Both the position numbers and the translations under genes were made by a program. DNA of 64,000 nucleotides. Origin: Sthenelais limicola (Eukaryota; Annelida; Polychaeta; Phyllodocida; Sigalionidae). Numbering within the stretch: position 1 is the first letter of the stretch; the number at the start of each line of letters is the position of its first letter. The DNA is taken from contig OW804096.1 in the NCBI GenBank assembly GCA_942159475.1, positions 11,519,871 to 11,583,870 of the forward strand, in the 5' to 3' direction. The notes beneath the pieces are model-generated. The model made no database searches and was not told the DNA's origin. It saw nothing but the letters and a program-made list of their open reading frames with translations. This document shows, in pieces, positions 23,601 through 32,587 of this stretch.

Positions 23601-26600
23601 CTTTACGCCCTTATCAACACATTGAATGTGGTTATATCAAGGGCGGGAGAGCTGAGAGGGAGGGAGTGGGATTGGTTGCTTTACGCCCTTATCAACACAT
23701 TGAATGTGGTTATATCAAGGGCGGGAGAGCTGAGAGGGAGGGAGTGAGATTGGTTGCTTTACGCCCTTATCAACACATTGAATGTGGTTATATCTAGGGC
23801 GGGAGAGCTGAGAGGGAGGGAGTGAGATTGGTTGCTTTACGCCCTTATCAACACATTGAATGTGGTTATATCAAGGGCGGGAGAGCTGAGAGAGTGGGAG
23901 TGGGATTGGTTGCTTTACGCCCTTATCAACACATTGAATGTGGTTATATCAAGGGCGGGAGAGCTGAGAGGGAGGGAGTGGGATTGGTTGCTTTACGCCC
24001 TTATCAACACATTGAATGTGGTTATATCAAGGGCGGGAGAGCTGAGAGGGAGGGAGTGAGATTGGTTGCTTTACGCCCTTATCAACACATTGAATGTGGT
24101 TATATCTAGGGCGGGAGAGCTGAGAGGGAGGGAGTGAGATTGGTTGCTTTACGCCCTTATCAACACATTGAATGTGGTTATATCTAGGGCGGGAGAGCTG
24201 AAAGGGAGGCAGTTTATGATCATACCCAGGAAATAGAGATAGAGAAGAAGGGAGAGAGAGACAGAGAAAAGAGACAGAAAGGCACTTTATGGTCATACCC
24301 AGGACCAGTCTAGATATATTATTGGCCTTAAATTTAATTAAAAATAAGAGGAGATAGACGACAGTATATAAGATGGTGTGTAATATTAATGGTAGGTTGA
24401 CTGACAATTTGTTACGTCAGGGTTGCCCCTATAATTCTTTGAGACGGAAAGTCACGTGATTGCAGGTGGCGCTGCGAACCAGGGGTTGACTTTTGAGCGG
24501 TATTGGGTGCATGTCCCATAGAGCTCCATAGTAAAATTTTGAGATTTAATCCCCCAAAAAATTTAGAAAACATTCGTAAAAAATTAATTGCTTTCATTGA
24601 CTTAAAGTTTGATATTGCAAGTGTCACATATGTTGAGAGCAGAATAATTTGTCATCGTTATCATGTAGAACCAGGAGTATAAACTTTGGGATTTTAATAT
24701 GGGAGCCTATGGGGGCCGATGTCAGTATGCAATCCCTGCCGAATCTGTTACCTTTTCCAACGCACTTCATTCAAAGTTTAAATTCTCATCTTTCTTGGAC
24801 AAACTATGTTGAAATTAAAAGTTATCTGGAAAGGGATATTCTTATAAGGATATATGTAAAAGAATTTGTCCTGATGAAACCATAAATGATTTGTAAAATC
24901 AAGAATTAGTTTCATGAAAACAGTACCCGTTACACCGCTACCGCTACCGGAACCGGCTTGCCGTCTCAAAGAATTGTCATATTGAACTAATTTCCTAGAT
25001 TGTGTAGAGAAAAATATTGATATTTTGACGCAATCAGCAATTTCAAATCAATATTTATTTTTAATTCAAGGAAATAATTATTTGAAAAATGTATAAATGT
25101 TCCATCCAAATGCCCTTGAAGGTGGAATAGACCAAAAGGGAGAACATTTTAATAGTTCTTTTATACCTTGTGTCATACATTAGCTTTAAAATAGGTCGAG
25201 AAGGACGTTGGTACACTAATTCTAAACATGACCTAACCTAAAGTTGTTGTCCCAAACATGTATCCATACGCTGTCCGAGGAAATGTAAATATTTCGGGGC
25301 TTTGCCTTAATTGACCAATTATTAATCTATCTTTTCGCTTCCTTGTAGGTAATGGACAGGGTAAACCACAGGTACGAATGTACAACTCAATCCTTATTTC
25401 TAAATTGAACTGGCCTAACCTATCACGCTTAGTCCACATTTAAAATATAACAGGGTTCAGGTTAATTTATGATAATATCAATTATAATCTTGACATATGG
25501 TTTTTGGTTAAAAATAGGCCTATAATGTTACCATGACAAATTCGACATTGTATTCATTCACCTTTAACCGATTCATGATATACTGAATATTGAAGTACAA
25601 TATTCTAATATCGAACAAATATAATAATTAATTCTTATTGATTCAATTATTCATGAAAATGCTTAATATTCTAACTTGCTTTGATCGTTCACCACCTTTA
25701 AACTATTACTAATTGAACTAGTTATCATGAATCCTAACTTTAAATTATTATTCAGTTCAATTATTACAATTATTCAGACACTCGTTTACTCTTTGTCTAA
25801 CAGGGTTTGGTAAGAGTGGAGTTTATATGCAATACCACTCACTCTGTTGAGATTACTCCTGGAACCTCACTGGAATACCTAGTCTGTACAGCCTGTCAGC
25901 ATTTTTCTCTAGCAAAGGACTCTATAAACCTATGGTAATTGTGGTCAATTTTTTTCCCTCCAAATATTTTCATTATTTCTTTCGTTTTCCATCCCTTGAG
26001 GAGTTTTCAATTTCCTTTCTTTTTTTGTGTGTATTATGAAATAAGTTTATTATAATTACAGGGGTGCTAGTCTTCAGTATTTGTACTGAAATCAGTATTC
26101 TTCTTAAACTTCCCCAAACGTTAAAATCTCCCCCAAATTCCACTATTTCTAACCAATTTTTGGTCAAAATTAAACAAATATATGGATTGTCAAAATTTCG
26201 TCAACATTTTCAAAAGTTAAAATTATTTATAACCAATTTTCGTCATCATTAAACGAATATCTCAAAATCGGATTGGCAAAGTTTCGTCAACATTTTCAAG
26301 TTAAATTCTCAAGATCTTATTTCTTGTGGCCATCGATATTTTTGTCTTAAAACCAGATATATATAAACATCTGTACGTGTAGAAAAAGCCCTAAATAATA
26401 AGAATTCGCTCTTTATTTTTTTTCTCGAAAACTTTCGGCATTTTTGGCATGACCCAACGTGCACCCCTGTCTTAAAGTATTTATGATATTGCTCTTGCTT
26501 TTAGAATTATTCGCATTGTATTAATATTGCAATCTGTTTCATTTTCACTTTCAGGAAAAAGAAATCTGACGGACAGCAAGTACCAATTTTGACAGAGACG

Positions 26601-26666
26601 GAAATGCAAGAAACGTGGAAAGAGACGACAGATTCAGTTATCTGTCTCTGGTGTTATTCAAAATAA
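5657..26666 (+). CDS. NCF2: p67phox-like NADPH oxidase activator, ten exons
   Basis: Exons: 5657-5830, 15346-15428, 16715-16823, 18116-18250, 19190-19297, 21014-21070, 22741-23074, 25349-25371, 25804-25934, 26555-26666. All have GT/AG borders and one continuous frame of 421 codons plus stop. The protein is the cytosolic subunit that binds GTP-Rac and switches on a NOX flavocytochrome. The TPR domain (1-170) keeps S37, D67, H69, R102 and D108, the Rac-contact residues of human p67phox at identical numbers; N104 is R. The activation domain follows, with V204 in DYLGKAKVISSV. Residues 223-341 are a linker with a proline-rich SH3 ligand (RRLPPPP, PPPKLDRKPLPPEP). The PB1 domain is about 342-421, with R in the place of the usual basic lysine. 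No central or C-terminal SH3 domain is encoded, so the protein is about 100 residues shorter than human p67phox (526 aa). Exon 8 is a 23-nt microexon. Confidence 0.9.
7139..7262 (+). mobile_element. MITE-A fragment
   Basis: Begins at GTACAATTCGCTTTCACC and follows the family to about the middle; both ends are missing. Confidence 0.55.
7735..7901 (-). mobile_element. GAGTGAGTGAG-type SINE
   Basis: On the plus strand the unit runs from GGTCCTGGGTATGACC through a CT-rich stretch and a second CCTGGGTATGATCATAAACT to GGGCGTAAAGCAACCAATCTC and CTCACTCACTC. The minus-strand reading starts GAGTGAGTGAGATTGG. Full copies are about 180-260 bp. I see no clear tRNA promoter boxes. The match to molluscan dispersed repeats is from memory only. 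Confidence 0.65.
8006..8241 (-). mobile_element. MITE-A copy
   Basis: Left TCAGATTTTCAGAAAATG into the GGCAGCTGTACA side; the right end is TCTGAAAATCTGACCCA. The first few bases are altered. Confidence 0.8.
8279..8375. repeat. 20-bp minisatellite, about 5 copies
   Basis: Unit AAACCGCTTTACCTCATCTT repeated head to tail with one substitution (TCATTTT). It sits in intron 1 of NCF2. Confidence 0.85.
8528..8720. repeat. CCGG-rich near-palindromic cluster
   Basis: TTTCACCGGAC-AGTCG-GACCGGTGAA and a second version at 8626-8652 form hairpin-like structures, with further copies of ACCGGTCC and a duplicated GGTCCTCCAAAGGTTTC (around 8566-8602). Open frames cross it on both strands, but the repetitive make-up argues against coding. 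Confidence 0.5.
9584..9840 (-). mobile_element. SINE with 13-bp target duplication
   Basis: Flanked by perfect direct repeats CATACCACTCTGT at 9571-9583 and 9841-9853. The inner 3' module (CTCTCAGCTCTCCTGCCC to CTCACTC) is present twice, an earlier stage of the eight-fold expansion seen at 23592-24215. Confidence 0.8.
9917..9976 (+). mobile_element. MITE-A fragment cut by a SINE
   Basis: TGGGTGAAATCACCAGAAAATG through CAAATAACCCAA, then abruptly GGTCCTGGC of the next SINE. The SINE is therefore the younger insertion. Confidence 0.65.
9978..10233 (-). mobile_element. SINE copy with duplicated module
   Basis: Starts GGTCCTGGCTACGACC and ends CTCACTCACTC. It carries the inner module twice and is followed by the same CATACCACTCTGTGTGTCGCGCCC that borders the preceding SINE, so the whole block was duplicated locally. 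Confidence 0.65.
10897..11133 (+). mobile_element. MITE-A copy
   Basis: Full-length 237-bp copy, CGGGTCAGATTTTCAG to GATCTGACCCA, flanked by TATA on both sides. Confidence 0.85.
12535..12778 (-). mobile_element. MITE-A copy
   Basis: TGGGTCAGATC followed by a T/A expansion, then the usual body; the right end is GGCGATTTCACCCA. TATA flanks. Confidence 0.8.
13065..13215 (+). mobile_element. MITE-A fragment
   Basis: GTACAATTCACCTTCACC through TTCCAGCCTAATTTAGC, without either terminus. Confidence 0.6.
13520..13753 (-). mobile_element. MITE-A copy, diverged
   Basis: GTCAGATTTTCAGAAAATGC to TTTCTGAAGATCTGGCCC. More substitutions than the other copies. Confidence 0.7.
14031..14266 (-). mobile_element. 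MITE-A copy, diverged
   Basis: TGGGTCAGATCGTCGG left end; the right end TTTCTGATGATCTGACAC has lost the last consensus bases. Confidence 0.75.
14458..14560 (+). mobile_element. MITE-A fragment
   Basis: GGGACAGGTCGCCAGAGAATG followed by TACAATTCTCATTCACCACTCC; the right part is not recognisable. Confidence 0.5.
15465..15709 (+). mobile_element. MITE-A copy just after NCF2 exon 2
   Basis: Full-length, beginning 36 bp after the exon 2 donor. Both TIRs are well preserved (TGGGTCAGATTTTCAG and GAAAATCTGACCCA). Confidence 0.85.
15744..15982 (+). mobile_element. MITE-A copy, tandem neighbour
   Basis: Second full copy in the same orientation, 34 bp after the previous one. The body differs enough to be an independent insertion. 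Confidence 0.85.
16194..16520 (+). mobile_element. Retrozyme-like 327-bp insertion with hammerhead
   Basis: The insert is flanked by a perfect 15-bp target duplication TAAGATCATAAACTA (16179-16193, 16521-16535) inside a SINE whose uninterrupted form is seen elsewhere in the window. It has no poly(A) tail, no TIRs and no convincing reading frame. It carries every element of a hammerhead ribozyme, split between its two ends, and internal hairpins: GAGUCC-UACG-GGACUC (16336-16351, an extra-stable UNCG tetraloop), the palindrome GTTGTTGCAACAAC (16368-16381) and CTGAGGC-CCA-GCCTCAG (16467-16483). This is the layout of a reverse-transcribed, opened circular RNA, as proposed for retrozymes. It lies in sense orientation in NCF2 intron 2. 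The alternative is an unknown SINE with a chance hammerhead. Confidence 0.65.
16206..16496 (+). ncRNA. Discontinuous hammerhead ribozyme
   Basis: The parts are stem I strand UAGCGC (16206-16211), core CUGACGA (16212-16218), stem II GACCU/AGGUC with loop UAUA (16219-16232), core GAAA (16233-16236), stem III CCACA (16237-16241) with UGUGG (16484-16488), closed by A36-U89, then cleavage triplet GUA (16488-16490) and stem I partner GCGCUA (16491-16496). All conserved core positions match the canonical ribozyme; position 7 is C and position 17 is A, both allowed. In the linear transcript, stem III closes a 242-nt loop. In a circle or tandem dimer, stem I instead closes a 36-nt loop and the ribozyme is a compact type III form. 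Cleavage is predicted after 16490. The pairing is seen directly; activity is inferred. Confidence 0.65.
16824..18115 (+). other. NCF2 intron 3
   Basis: Contains an AATTC-rich tail (TTCAATTCAATTGAATTC near 17370) like those at 22290 and 52715, and a TTAGGC-type TIR element at its 3' end. Nothing else is supported. Confidence 0.6.
17722..18066. mobile_element. TIR element, ATAGGTGTGTTTCCGATTTA family (MITE-C)
   Basis: Left ATTAGGCAAA, A-run, GATAGGTGTGTTTCCGATTT; the right end is its inverse (AAATCGGAAACACACCTATT, T-run, GGCCTTA). A second copy in the opposite inner orientation lies at 21233-21554. The body includes a GTTACCACCCCCCTACCTAG stretch. Confidence 0.75.
18327..18510 (-). mobile_element. 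SINE copy
   Basis: Full-length single-module copy (GGTCCTGGGTATGACC to CTCACTCACTC) in NCF2 intron 4, 76 bp after the exon 4 donor. Good reference for the family. Confidence 0.75.
18857..18990 (+). mobile_element. Fragment of the hAT-like MITE (MITE-D)
   Basis: GCAAGTCTTCAGTATTTGTAC and CTGAAATCAGTAT match the full element at 26060-26469. Confidence 0.5.
20561..20602. repeat. 42-nt near-perfect palindrome
   Basis: TTCAAATATATGGTTT and its exact inverse AAACCATATATTTGAA flank a centre AAGATCTT. Only one symmetric base pair is broken. Confidence 0.85.
20716..20951 (+). mobile_element. MITE-A copy before NCF2 exon 6
   Basis: TGGGTGAAATCTTCAG to GAAGATCTGACCCA, ending 62 bp before the exon 6 start. 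Confidence 0.8.
21233..21554. mobile_element. MITE-C copy
   Basis: TTAGGCAAAAAGAAAATAGG end, TGTTTCCGATTTATCTGG, and the inverted end AAATCGGAAACACACCTATT. The body is reversed relative to 17722-18066. Confidence 0.7.
21565..21660 (+). mobile_element. Fragment of MITE-D
   Basis: Diverged piece with TTTATACTGAAATCAGTG and CGAAAACTTCC, matching the left part of 26060-26469. Confidence 0.4.
22457..22693 (-). mobile_element. MITE-A copy before NCF2 exon 7
   Basis: Full 237 bp with TA at both borders. Its right end is 47 bp upstream of the exon 7 acceptor, so the branch-point region lies at or beside the element. Confidence 0.85.
23592..24306 (+). mobile_element. SINE with 78-bp module expanded eight times
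   Basis: The GATTGGTTGCTTTACGCCC module repeats at exactly 78-bp steps (23592, 23670, 23748, 23826, 23904, 23982, 24060, 24138), followed by one copy of the rest of the SINE ending CATACCCAGGACC. As 78 is divisible by three, open frames run through the array in several registers; these are not genes. It lies in NCF2 intron 7. Confidence 0.85.
24437..24971. mobile_element. Non-autonomous DNA transposon, CTTTGAGACGG ends
   Basis: Termini CTTTGAGACGG and CCGTCTCAAAG are exact inverses and AATT borders both, a probable 4-bp target duplication. The body of 535 bp has no convincing gene. The superfamily is not assigned. Confidence 0.65.
26060..26469. mobile_element. hAT-like MITE (MITE-D)
   Basis: CAGGGGTGC and GCACCCCTG are inverse ends of the hAT type. 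The interior has GTCTTCAGTATTTGTACTG and repeated AAATTTCGTCAACATTTTC. No 8-bp target duplication survives. It lies in NCF2 intron 9. Confidence 0.6.
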
Positions 26667-27658
26667 TTATATAGTGCAATATGGATGAATTTATAACGGT
26701 TATATATATGTACATATTGTAATAATCGAACTTTATCTAAATGTGATAATCTCCTAATTGGTCAATATTCCATTAATGTTATCTTTAAAGATTTCCAGCC
26801 TCATATCCAACTACATTTTCCTGAGGCAAATGGAAATAACAGTTTCCAAGTTGTACCTAATGTTTCTGGGGTATTCCTGATTCTACATTTTTATAAGAAA
26901 ATCTTTTATATACTATATACATCAGAAACTACAGGGGCCTATACAATGGACTCGAGCAGTATATATTGTTAACAAGTTTCGATCATTCCATCCCTCATAA
27001 TTTCGATTCAAGGAAATCGCTTGCAAAAAAGTTAGAGCTAGGGAAGATGATTTTCCATGGGGTTCTGGGGCAATTAGAAAATAAAGTTTCCAAGTTGTAT
27101 CTAATGTTTCTGCAGTATTCCTGATACTATTTTTGTAACAAAACCTTCTACATATATGTACTAGTATGCATCAGAAACTGCATACATGTATCAGAGACTG
27201 CGGGGGCTATCAACTAATGCAAATGAGACTCCTGCAGTATAATTATTAACAAGTTTCGATCATTCCCATCCCACACAATTTCGATTCAAGGAAATCACTT
27301 GTAAAAAGAAAGGTAGAGATTTCTGATATGGTAGGAAGTGCAACTTGTCCCTCGTCCTCTCATAGAGAAAATGCATTATTACGAAACCAATTTATTTCCC
27401 ACGAATCTTGAGGCAATTGAAAAATATAGTTTCCAAGTAGTATTTTTTAAAAGAAAACCTTTTACATGGTTACACAGTACATCAAAAAACTTTCGATTCA
27501 AGGAATTCGCTGGTAAAAAAAAGGTAGAGATATCTGATATGATATATTGTGCCAAATAGTTGTCTCTCGTCTCCTCAATGGGGAAATGAACGATACGAAA
27601 CCGATTAAGTTTCCCATGAAAACTTCCTACTCACGACCTCCTTTCCTGCTTCCATAAC

Positions 27659-27893
27659 TGGGTCAGATTTTCAGAAAATGTACAATTCGCTTTCAGCAAT
27701 CGTCTTAAATAACCCTCATTTAATACAAAAATATGCTTCAAATTGCAGATAAACATAACAGAACTGATACTTTAAATCAATGCCACACCAATTATACTCA
27801 GAAATTCTCGGTATTCATCATATTTCAGCCTAATTAAGGAGAATTTCCTAAATGTGGAGAGTTGCCAATTGTACATTTTCTGAAAATCTGACA
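27659..27893 (+). mobile_element. MITE-A copy
   Basis: TGGGTCAGATTTTCAG to TTTCTGAAAATCTGACAT; only the last bases are lost. Confidence 0.8.
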
Positions 27894-28008
27894 TAACTTG
27901 TGCTTACTGAAGCTTGGCGCCTTCCCGGTGATGGAATACAGGCCTTGTTGTGTGTGCCTTGATTTTCAATAGGGGATTTGCATGTCTCACTACGCATGTC
28001 GACCTATA

Positions 28009-28245
28009 GGGGTCAGATTTTCAACAAATGTACAATTGGCAGCTCTACACATTTAGGAAATTCTGCTAAAGTGGGTTAAAAAATGATGAATACCGGGTAT
28101 ATCTGAGTATATTTGGTATCGCATTGATTTGAAATATTAGTTCTGTTATGTTAAACTGCATTTTGAAGCTCATTTTTGTCTTAAATGTGGGTTATTTGAG
28201 AGGATTGGTGAAGGCGAATTGTACATTTTTTGAAACTCTGACCCA
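28009..28245 (-). mobile_element. MITE-A copy
   Basis: GGGGTCAGATTTTCAACAAATG to TTTGAAACTCTGACCCA, followed by TATA. Confidence 0.8.
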
Positions 28246-29442
28246 TATACTACAGTGCATGCTGGGATAGATTCAGTTCATGTCTGACATACAAATATGT
28301 AACATTTTTATCGAAAAATGCCAAGATCTTTTCACCAATATCATAGTTTGTGTTAATGATCTATAACAATCAAATGCATCATGGGAAAGATAAAGTATTG
28401 TTCGATGAAAACATGTAAAACACATGGCTATTTACATGAGATCACTGTTGAATATTCCACACTGGACATAACAGGTTTTTTATAGCTTTTATGCTGACAT
28501 ACAACACCCATAATTCCATGCGAATCTAGATTCAAGAATGCGGGCATGTAAATCCCCTATTACATACCTTTGTGAACATCCGATCTGTAGTAGATACGTG
28601 TTTGTTAGATTGAAGCCCACTTATCACCTTACAAGTATGCCTTACCTCATTCAGTGTGGGCTCCGGGAGTTTTCCCACCTCATCAAAATGTTATGTTGCA
28701 ATTTTCGTGTTTGGGAGGAATGTTGGAAGTACAATTTCCAAGTATCCGGAGGAAGACCACCATCACGATGATCTGGGAAGCTATTTGTTCAATTGAATCT
28801 ATCAAAAAGATGCACCTAGCTCAGAACTTGAATAAAAACAAAATTAAAAAAAGAAGTGAGACTATATAAGCAGCTGCGTCATCCATTCCTTCAAATAAAA
28901 ATCTTTGTATTGCACACGCAGAATACAAATTCGAAATTGTTTCGCTTTTAACTTTCAGAATCAAAAACAAAGGTTTATATGTCAACATTTTTCTCATCTA
29001 CGGGTACATTATGGAAAACGGTGAATATAACTCGGGGCTAGTATTTGAATATTCGATTCGAAACTATGGTCCTGCTCCTACCTTCCCTTGAACACAATGG
29101 TATTTTCTGTCATTTCTCTCTACTCTTATACTACTCGCACCCGCCATCATTGAACTCTATACATGATAGAACTGTTGCTACCCGATGGGACGCTGATCGA
29201 GAATATATAAATACGCAAATACAGGGTCAACTAGCATAGATGGGATCTTAGAAATCCGTTGGTATACCTTTTGTACATTGGTGTACCTATTTGTTGAACT
29301 TTGTTAGGAGTCTAGCGAGTGTATCTTTCGTCCCCATTCGTTTCGAGTTGAAACGGGTTATTTTGTCTGTTCTGTGATTATGTATGTACTATTTTGCTCT
29401 TGAGCAGCACATTCCTAGCTGCACCTATATAACTTTTAGTAG

Positions 29443-29674
29443 TGGGTCAGATTTTTAGAAAATGCACAACTCTTCTTCACCAACCCTCTCAAATAATCCA
29501 AATTTAAGAAAAAAAAAATGTTTAAAATACAGTAAAACATACCCAAACACATTGTTTGGATCATTGGAATACCAAATATACTCAGAAAAACCTATTGTCA
29601 TTCTTCAGCTGAATTTAACCGAATTTACTAAATGTATAGAGCTGTAGATATTACATTTTCTAACGATCTGACCC
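29443..29674 (+). mobile_element. MITE-A copy
   Basis: TGGGTCAGATTTTTAG to TTTCTAACGATCTGACCC. Moderately diverged. Confidence 0.75.
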
Positions 29675-29726
29675 TAGTACGATTGAAGCTTTAAAAGCTG
29701 GAGTGAGTGTCCGGTTGTTGCTAAAA

Positions 29727-29962
29727 GGGTCACGTTTTCTGAAAATGTACAATTCGCCGTCACCAATCCTCTCAAATAATCCACATTTAAGACAAAATTG
29801 AGCTTCAAAATGCAGCTTAACATAACATAACTGATACTTTAAATCAATGCGATACCAAATATACTCAGATATACCCGGTATTCTTCATTTTTCAGCCTAA
29901 TTTAGGAGAATATCCTAAATGTGTAGAGCTGCCAATTGTACATTTTCTGAAAATCTGACCCA
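29727..29962 (+). mobile_element. MITE-A copy
   Basis: GGGTCACGTTTTCTG to TTTCTGAAAATCTGACCCA. Confidence 0.8.
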
Positions 29963-30071
29963 AAAACTAGTGAAAGTTGTACTGTTATTACTATACACCT
30001 GTGCGACTCCTGAGATCCTGAGATATGAACAAATGCTGCAGACTGTTAACTTGTTTGATCCGGCACTTTAG

Positions 30072-30270
30072 ATCAGGTTATTATTATTATTCCTTATTAT
30101 TATTATTATTATTATTATTCATTATTATTATTATTATTATGATTCCTTGATAAAGGGCTAATGAGCCTGAAACGTCGGACTCCTCAATAAACAAACCTAC
30201 AACTCATCCCTCCGTCCCTGTCCTTCTTCTGTTCTGGGCTAAATCCTTACCTTGAGATTTATTATTATTA
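30072..30270 (+). mobile_element. Penelope-like element 3' remnant with TTA repeats
   Basis: A poly(TTA) tract is followed by CTTGATAAAGGGCTAATGAG, CCTGAAACGTCGGACTCC and TCAATAAAC. The order (CTTGAT, small stem AGGGCT/AGCCT, GAAACGTC) resembles the degenerate hammerhead motif of Penelope-like elements. The first core half is not canonical, so ribozyme activity is not claimed. Confidence 0.4.
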
Positions 30271-30398
30271 TGCTTTGTTATATTAGAGATGTTAGATCTG
30301 ATGTAACCCACTTTAGGCCGTCTATTGTACTGTGCTGACTAAGCAGGGAGGTTCAGGCAGAATATTTAAAAGAAAATGTACAATTCGATATGTGTCAA

Positions 30399-30635
30399 GG
30401 GGTCAGGAAATGTACAATTGGCAGTTCTGCACATTTTGTAAATTCTGCGAAATTACCCTGAGATATGATGAATTAGAATATGTACTAGCTACATCTGAGT
30501 ATATTTGATACTGCGTTGATTTAAAAAAAATGTTCGGTCATGTTGAGCTTTATTTGGAAGCTTAATTTTTGTCTTAAATCTGTGTTATTTGAGATGATTG
30601 GTGAAGGTGAATTATATGTTCTGACGCCCAGACCC
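30399..30635 (-). mobile_element. MITE-A copy, diverged
   Basis: GGGGTCAGGAAATGTAC left end with a short deletion; the right end is TTCTGACGCCCAGACCCA. Confidence 0.65.
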
Positions 30636-30901
30636 ATATCCGGCGATTCTATTGATTTCCCTATTGCTTGCGTTCTTTTCATTATTTAATGATTCAAATT
30701 TGTTTTCATCAAATAAACGCATTTATTATATGCGCATTCCATTTGAAAGGTACGATAAGTTGGGTGCAATAAAAATATTTCTATCGTATGTGTACAATAA
30801 AAAATCGAATTGGGTTTTCTTTTAGCTTTTGGATACTTTATGACGATTCAAAACCCAAAACAAAGGTTTATATATCAATATTTGTCTATGCTAGGGGCAT
30901 A

Positions 30902-31138
30902 TGGGTCAGATTTTCAGAAAATGTTCAATTCAACTTCGCCAATCTTCTCAAATAACCCAAATTTCCGACGGAAATAAAGTTCAAAATACAGTTCAACCTA
31001 ACCAAACAGATTGCTAGAATCAATGTAGTGCCAAATATATTTGAATTTACCAAGTATTGACCAAATTGCAGCCTAATTTAGCAGAATTTACTAAATGTGT
31101 ACAGCTGCCAATTGTACATTTTCTGGAAATGTGACCCA
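30902..31138 (+). mobile_element. MITE-A copy
   Basis: Full 237 bp, TGGGTCAGATTTTCAG to TTCTGGAAATGTGACCCA, with TA borders. Confidence 0.85.
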
Positions 31139-31148
31139 TATAATAAAT

Positions 31149-31177
31149 ACCCAATCATGAGAGTCTCATGATTGGGT
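31149..31177. repeat. Perfect 29-nt palindrome
   Basis: ACCCAATCATGAGA, one central G, then the exact inverse. It lies 10 bp after a MITE-A copy. Confidence 0.9.
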
Positions 31178-31444
31178 GCAATATGATAATAACGTGCATG
31201 ATTAAATTAAGCAAATCCTTGTACAAAGTTGCCAGTTTCCAGCGATTATTGTTGAAAGCTCCAATGAAACGAAGAGCATGGTTCCAAGCTTTATAATCAT
31301 TCTACTGACAGAAATACATTTTCTCATGAATTTGATACCACGGATTTGATACAAATATCTCTTACATTTCATTTAAACAATCTTTATTCAATACATGGAA
31401 TATAAACAAGTAATGGATATGGCAATACATTAATAGTTCGGTGT

Positions 31445-31700
31445 AGAACAACAATGTCTATAAGCGACAATTTTTAGATACGATTCATTAGTGGGAAGAA
31501 ATATTCTTGATGGAAATTGATTGGCATTATTCCCATTATTGATGCATATTATATATGAATTATGATTGATTTTGTTGCACTCAGTAGTGGATGGACACTG
31601 GGATTGAGAAAAGAATATAATAAAATTAAATTAAAAAAACAACATATATAACAGTGTTCTGTCTTTGTCCATAGAAATCCAATAAATCTAAAGTCAATTT
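31445..31700 (+). repeat. Dispersed repeat, partner at 38770-39020
   Basis: Shares TTGCACTCAGTAGTGGATGG and flanking sequence through GTCCATAGAAATCCAATAAA with the later copy, about 7.3 kb away, in the same orientation. It is non-coding and ends close to an A/T-rich tail (AATAAAATTAAATTAAAAAA). Confidence 0.75.
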
Positions 31701-32587
31701 CTGCGTATAAGGAGAATCAAGTTCTACTAAACGGAGTTAAACTTGCCTTCACTTCTCACACGTCTTTATTTCTACACCCATTAATCACAGTTTCAAGTAT
31801 ATTTTGAATCTTCAGTGATAATGAAATTTATGTTTGACGTCGATACGATCCAATTTCAGGAGCTGTACTGTCCCAAGGAAGATCCAAGCGAATCTGCTTT
31901 TCCCATTATAGTGCATACCACACATTACTGAATTGAAAGAGAGCATGATCTTATATTAAGGTTTTATGTCAAGGTGTGAAACTGAGTAGAAAGAATATCT
32001 GATTAGTTAAGTAATGATTTCACTGATCAACTCCATCATGTGTATACAACTCCTAAAATGATGATGATTTCACAAGCCTCTACCCTTAAAACAAGTATTT
32101 TCCCGTGTAATTTAAGGTTACTTGAATAATAATCATGTTTCCCTGAACATAGCTTAATATTTATTTGAGTAGAAGGGGAGCCATGACCTGGCTATACATT
32201 ATTTAAACTGATGTAACTGCTCATAACCTGAATAAAAATGTTTTTTTCTTAGGGTGGCTCCACATGGTGTCACAGCAAGGAACGACCATGTGTCCCCCCC
32301 CCCCCCACCCCACCCCCAATATATATATATATATATATATAATTTGTGGGTTTTAATGATGGTCATATGTCCATCTTTTATCTCCTTTTCTGCATTTCTG
32401 AGACGAATGTACATTTCTAACGTAAATGGTGATCCTTGTACATATAGAATGTCTTAAAACATCCCATTTTACTGCATAAGCATATAGGATTGAGAGACCT
32501 ATATGGGAAATTCCATAGGTCATCTTCATTTGCTTTTATACTACCTTAAAAAGTAGAAAGGTCAAAAACATTACCTTTATATTAAAG

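Noticed and set aside
23588..24109. Long plus-strand frames with a 26-residue repeat (VALRPYQHIECGYIKGGRAE)
   Set aside because: They are translations of the 78-bp SINE module array; several registers are open at once and the same DNA occurs as a SINE elsewhere.
23592..24215. CRISPR-like regular array
   Set aside because: There are no spacers: units are contiguous 78-bp tandem copies in an animal intron.
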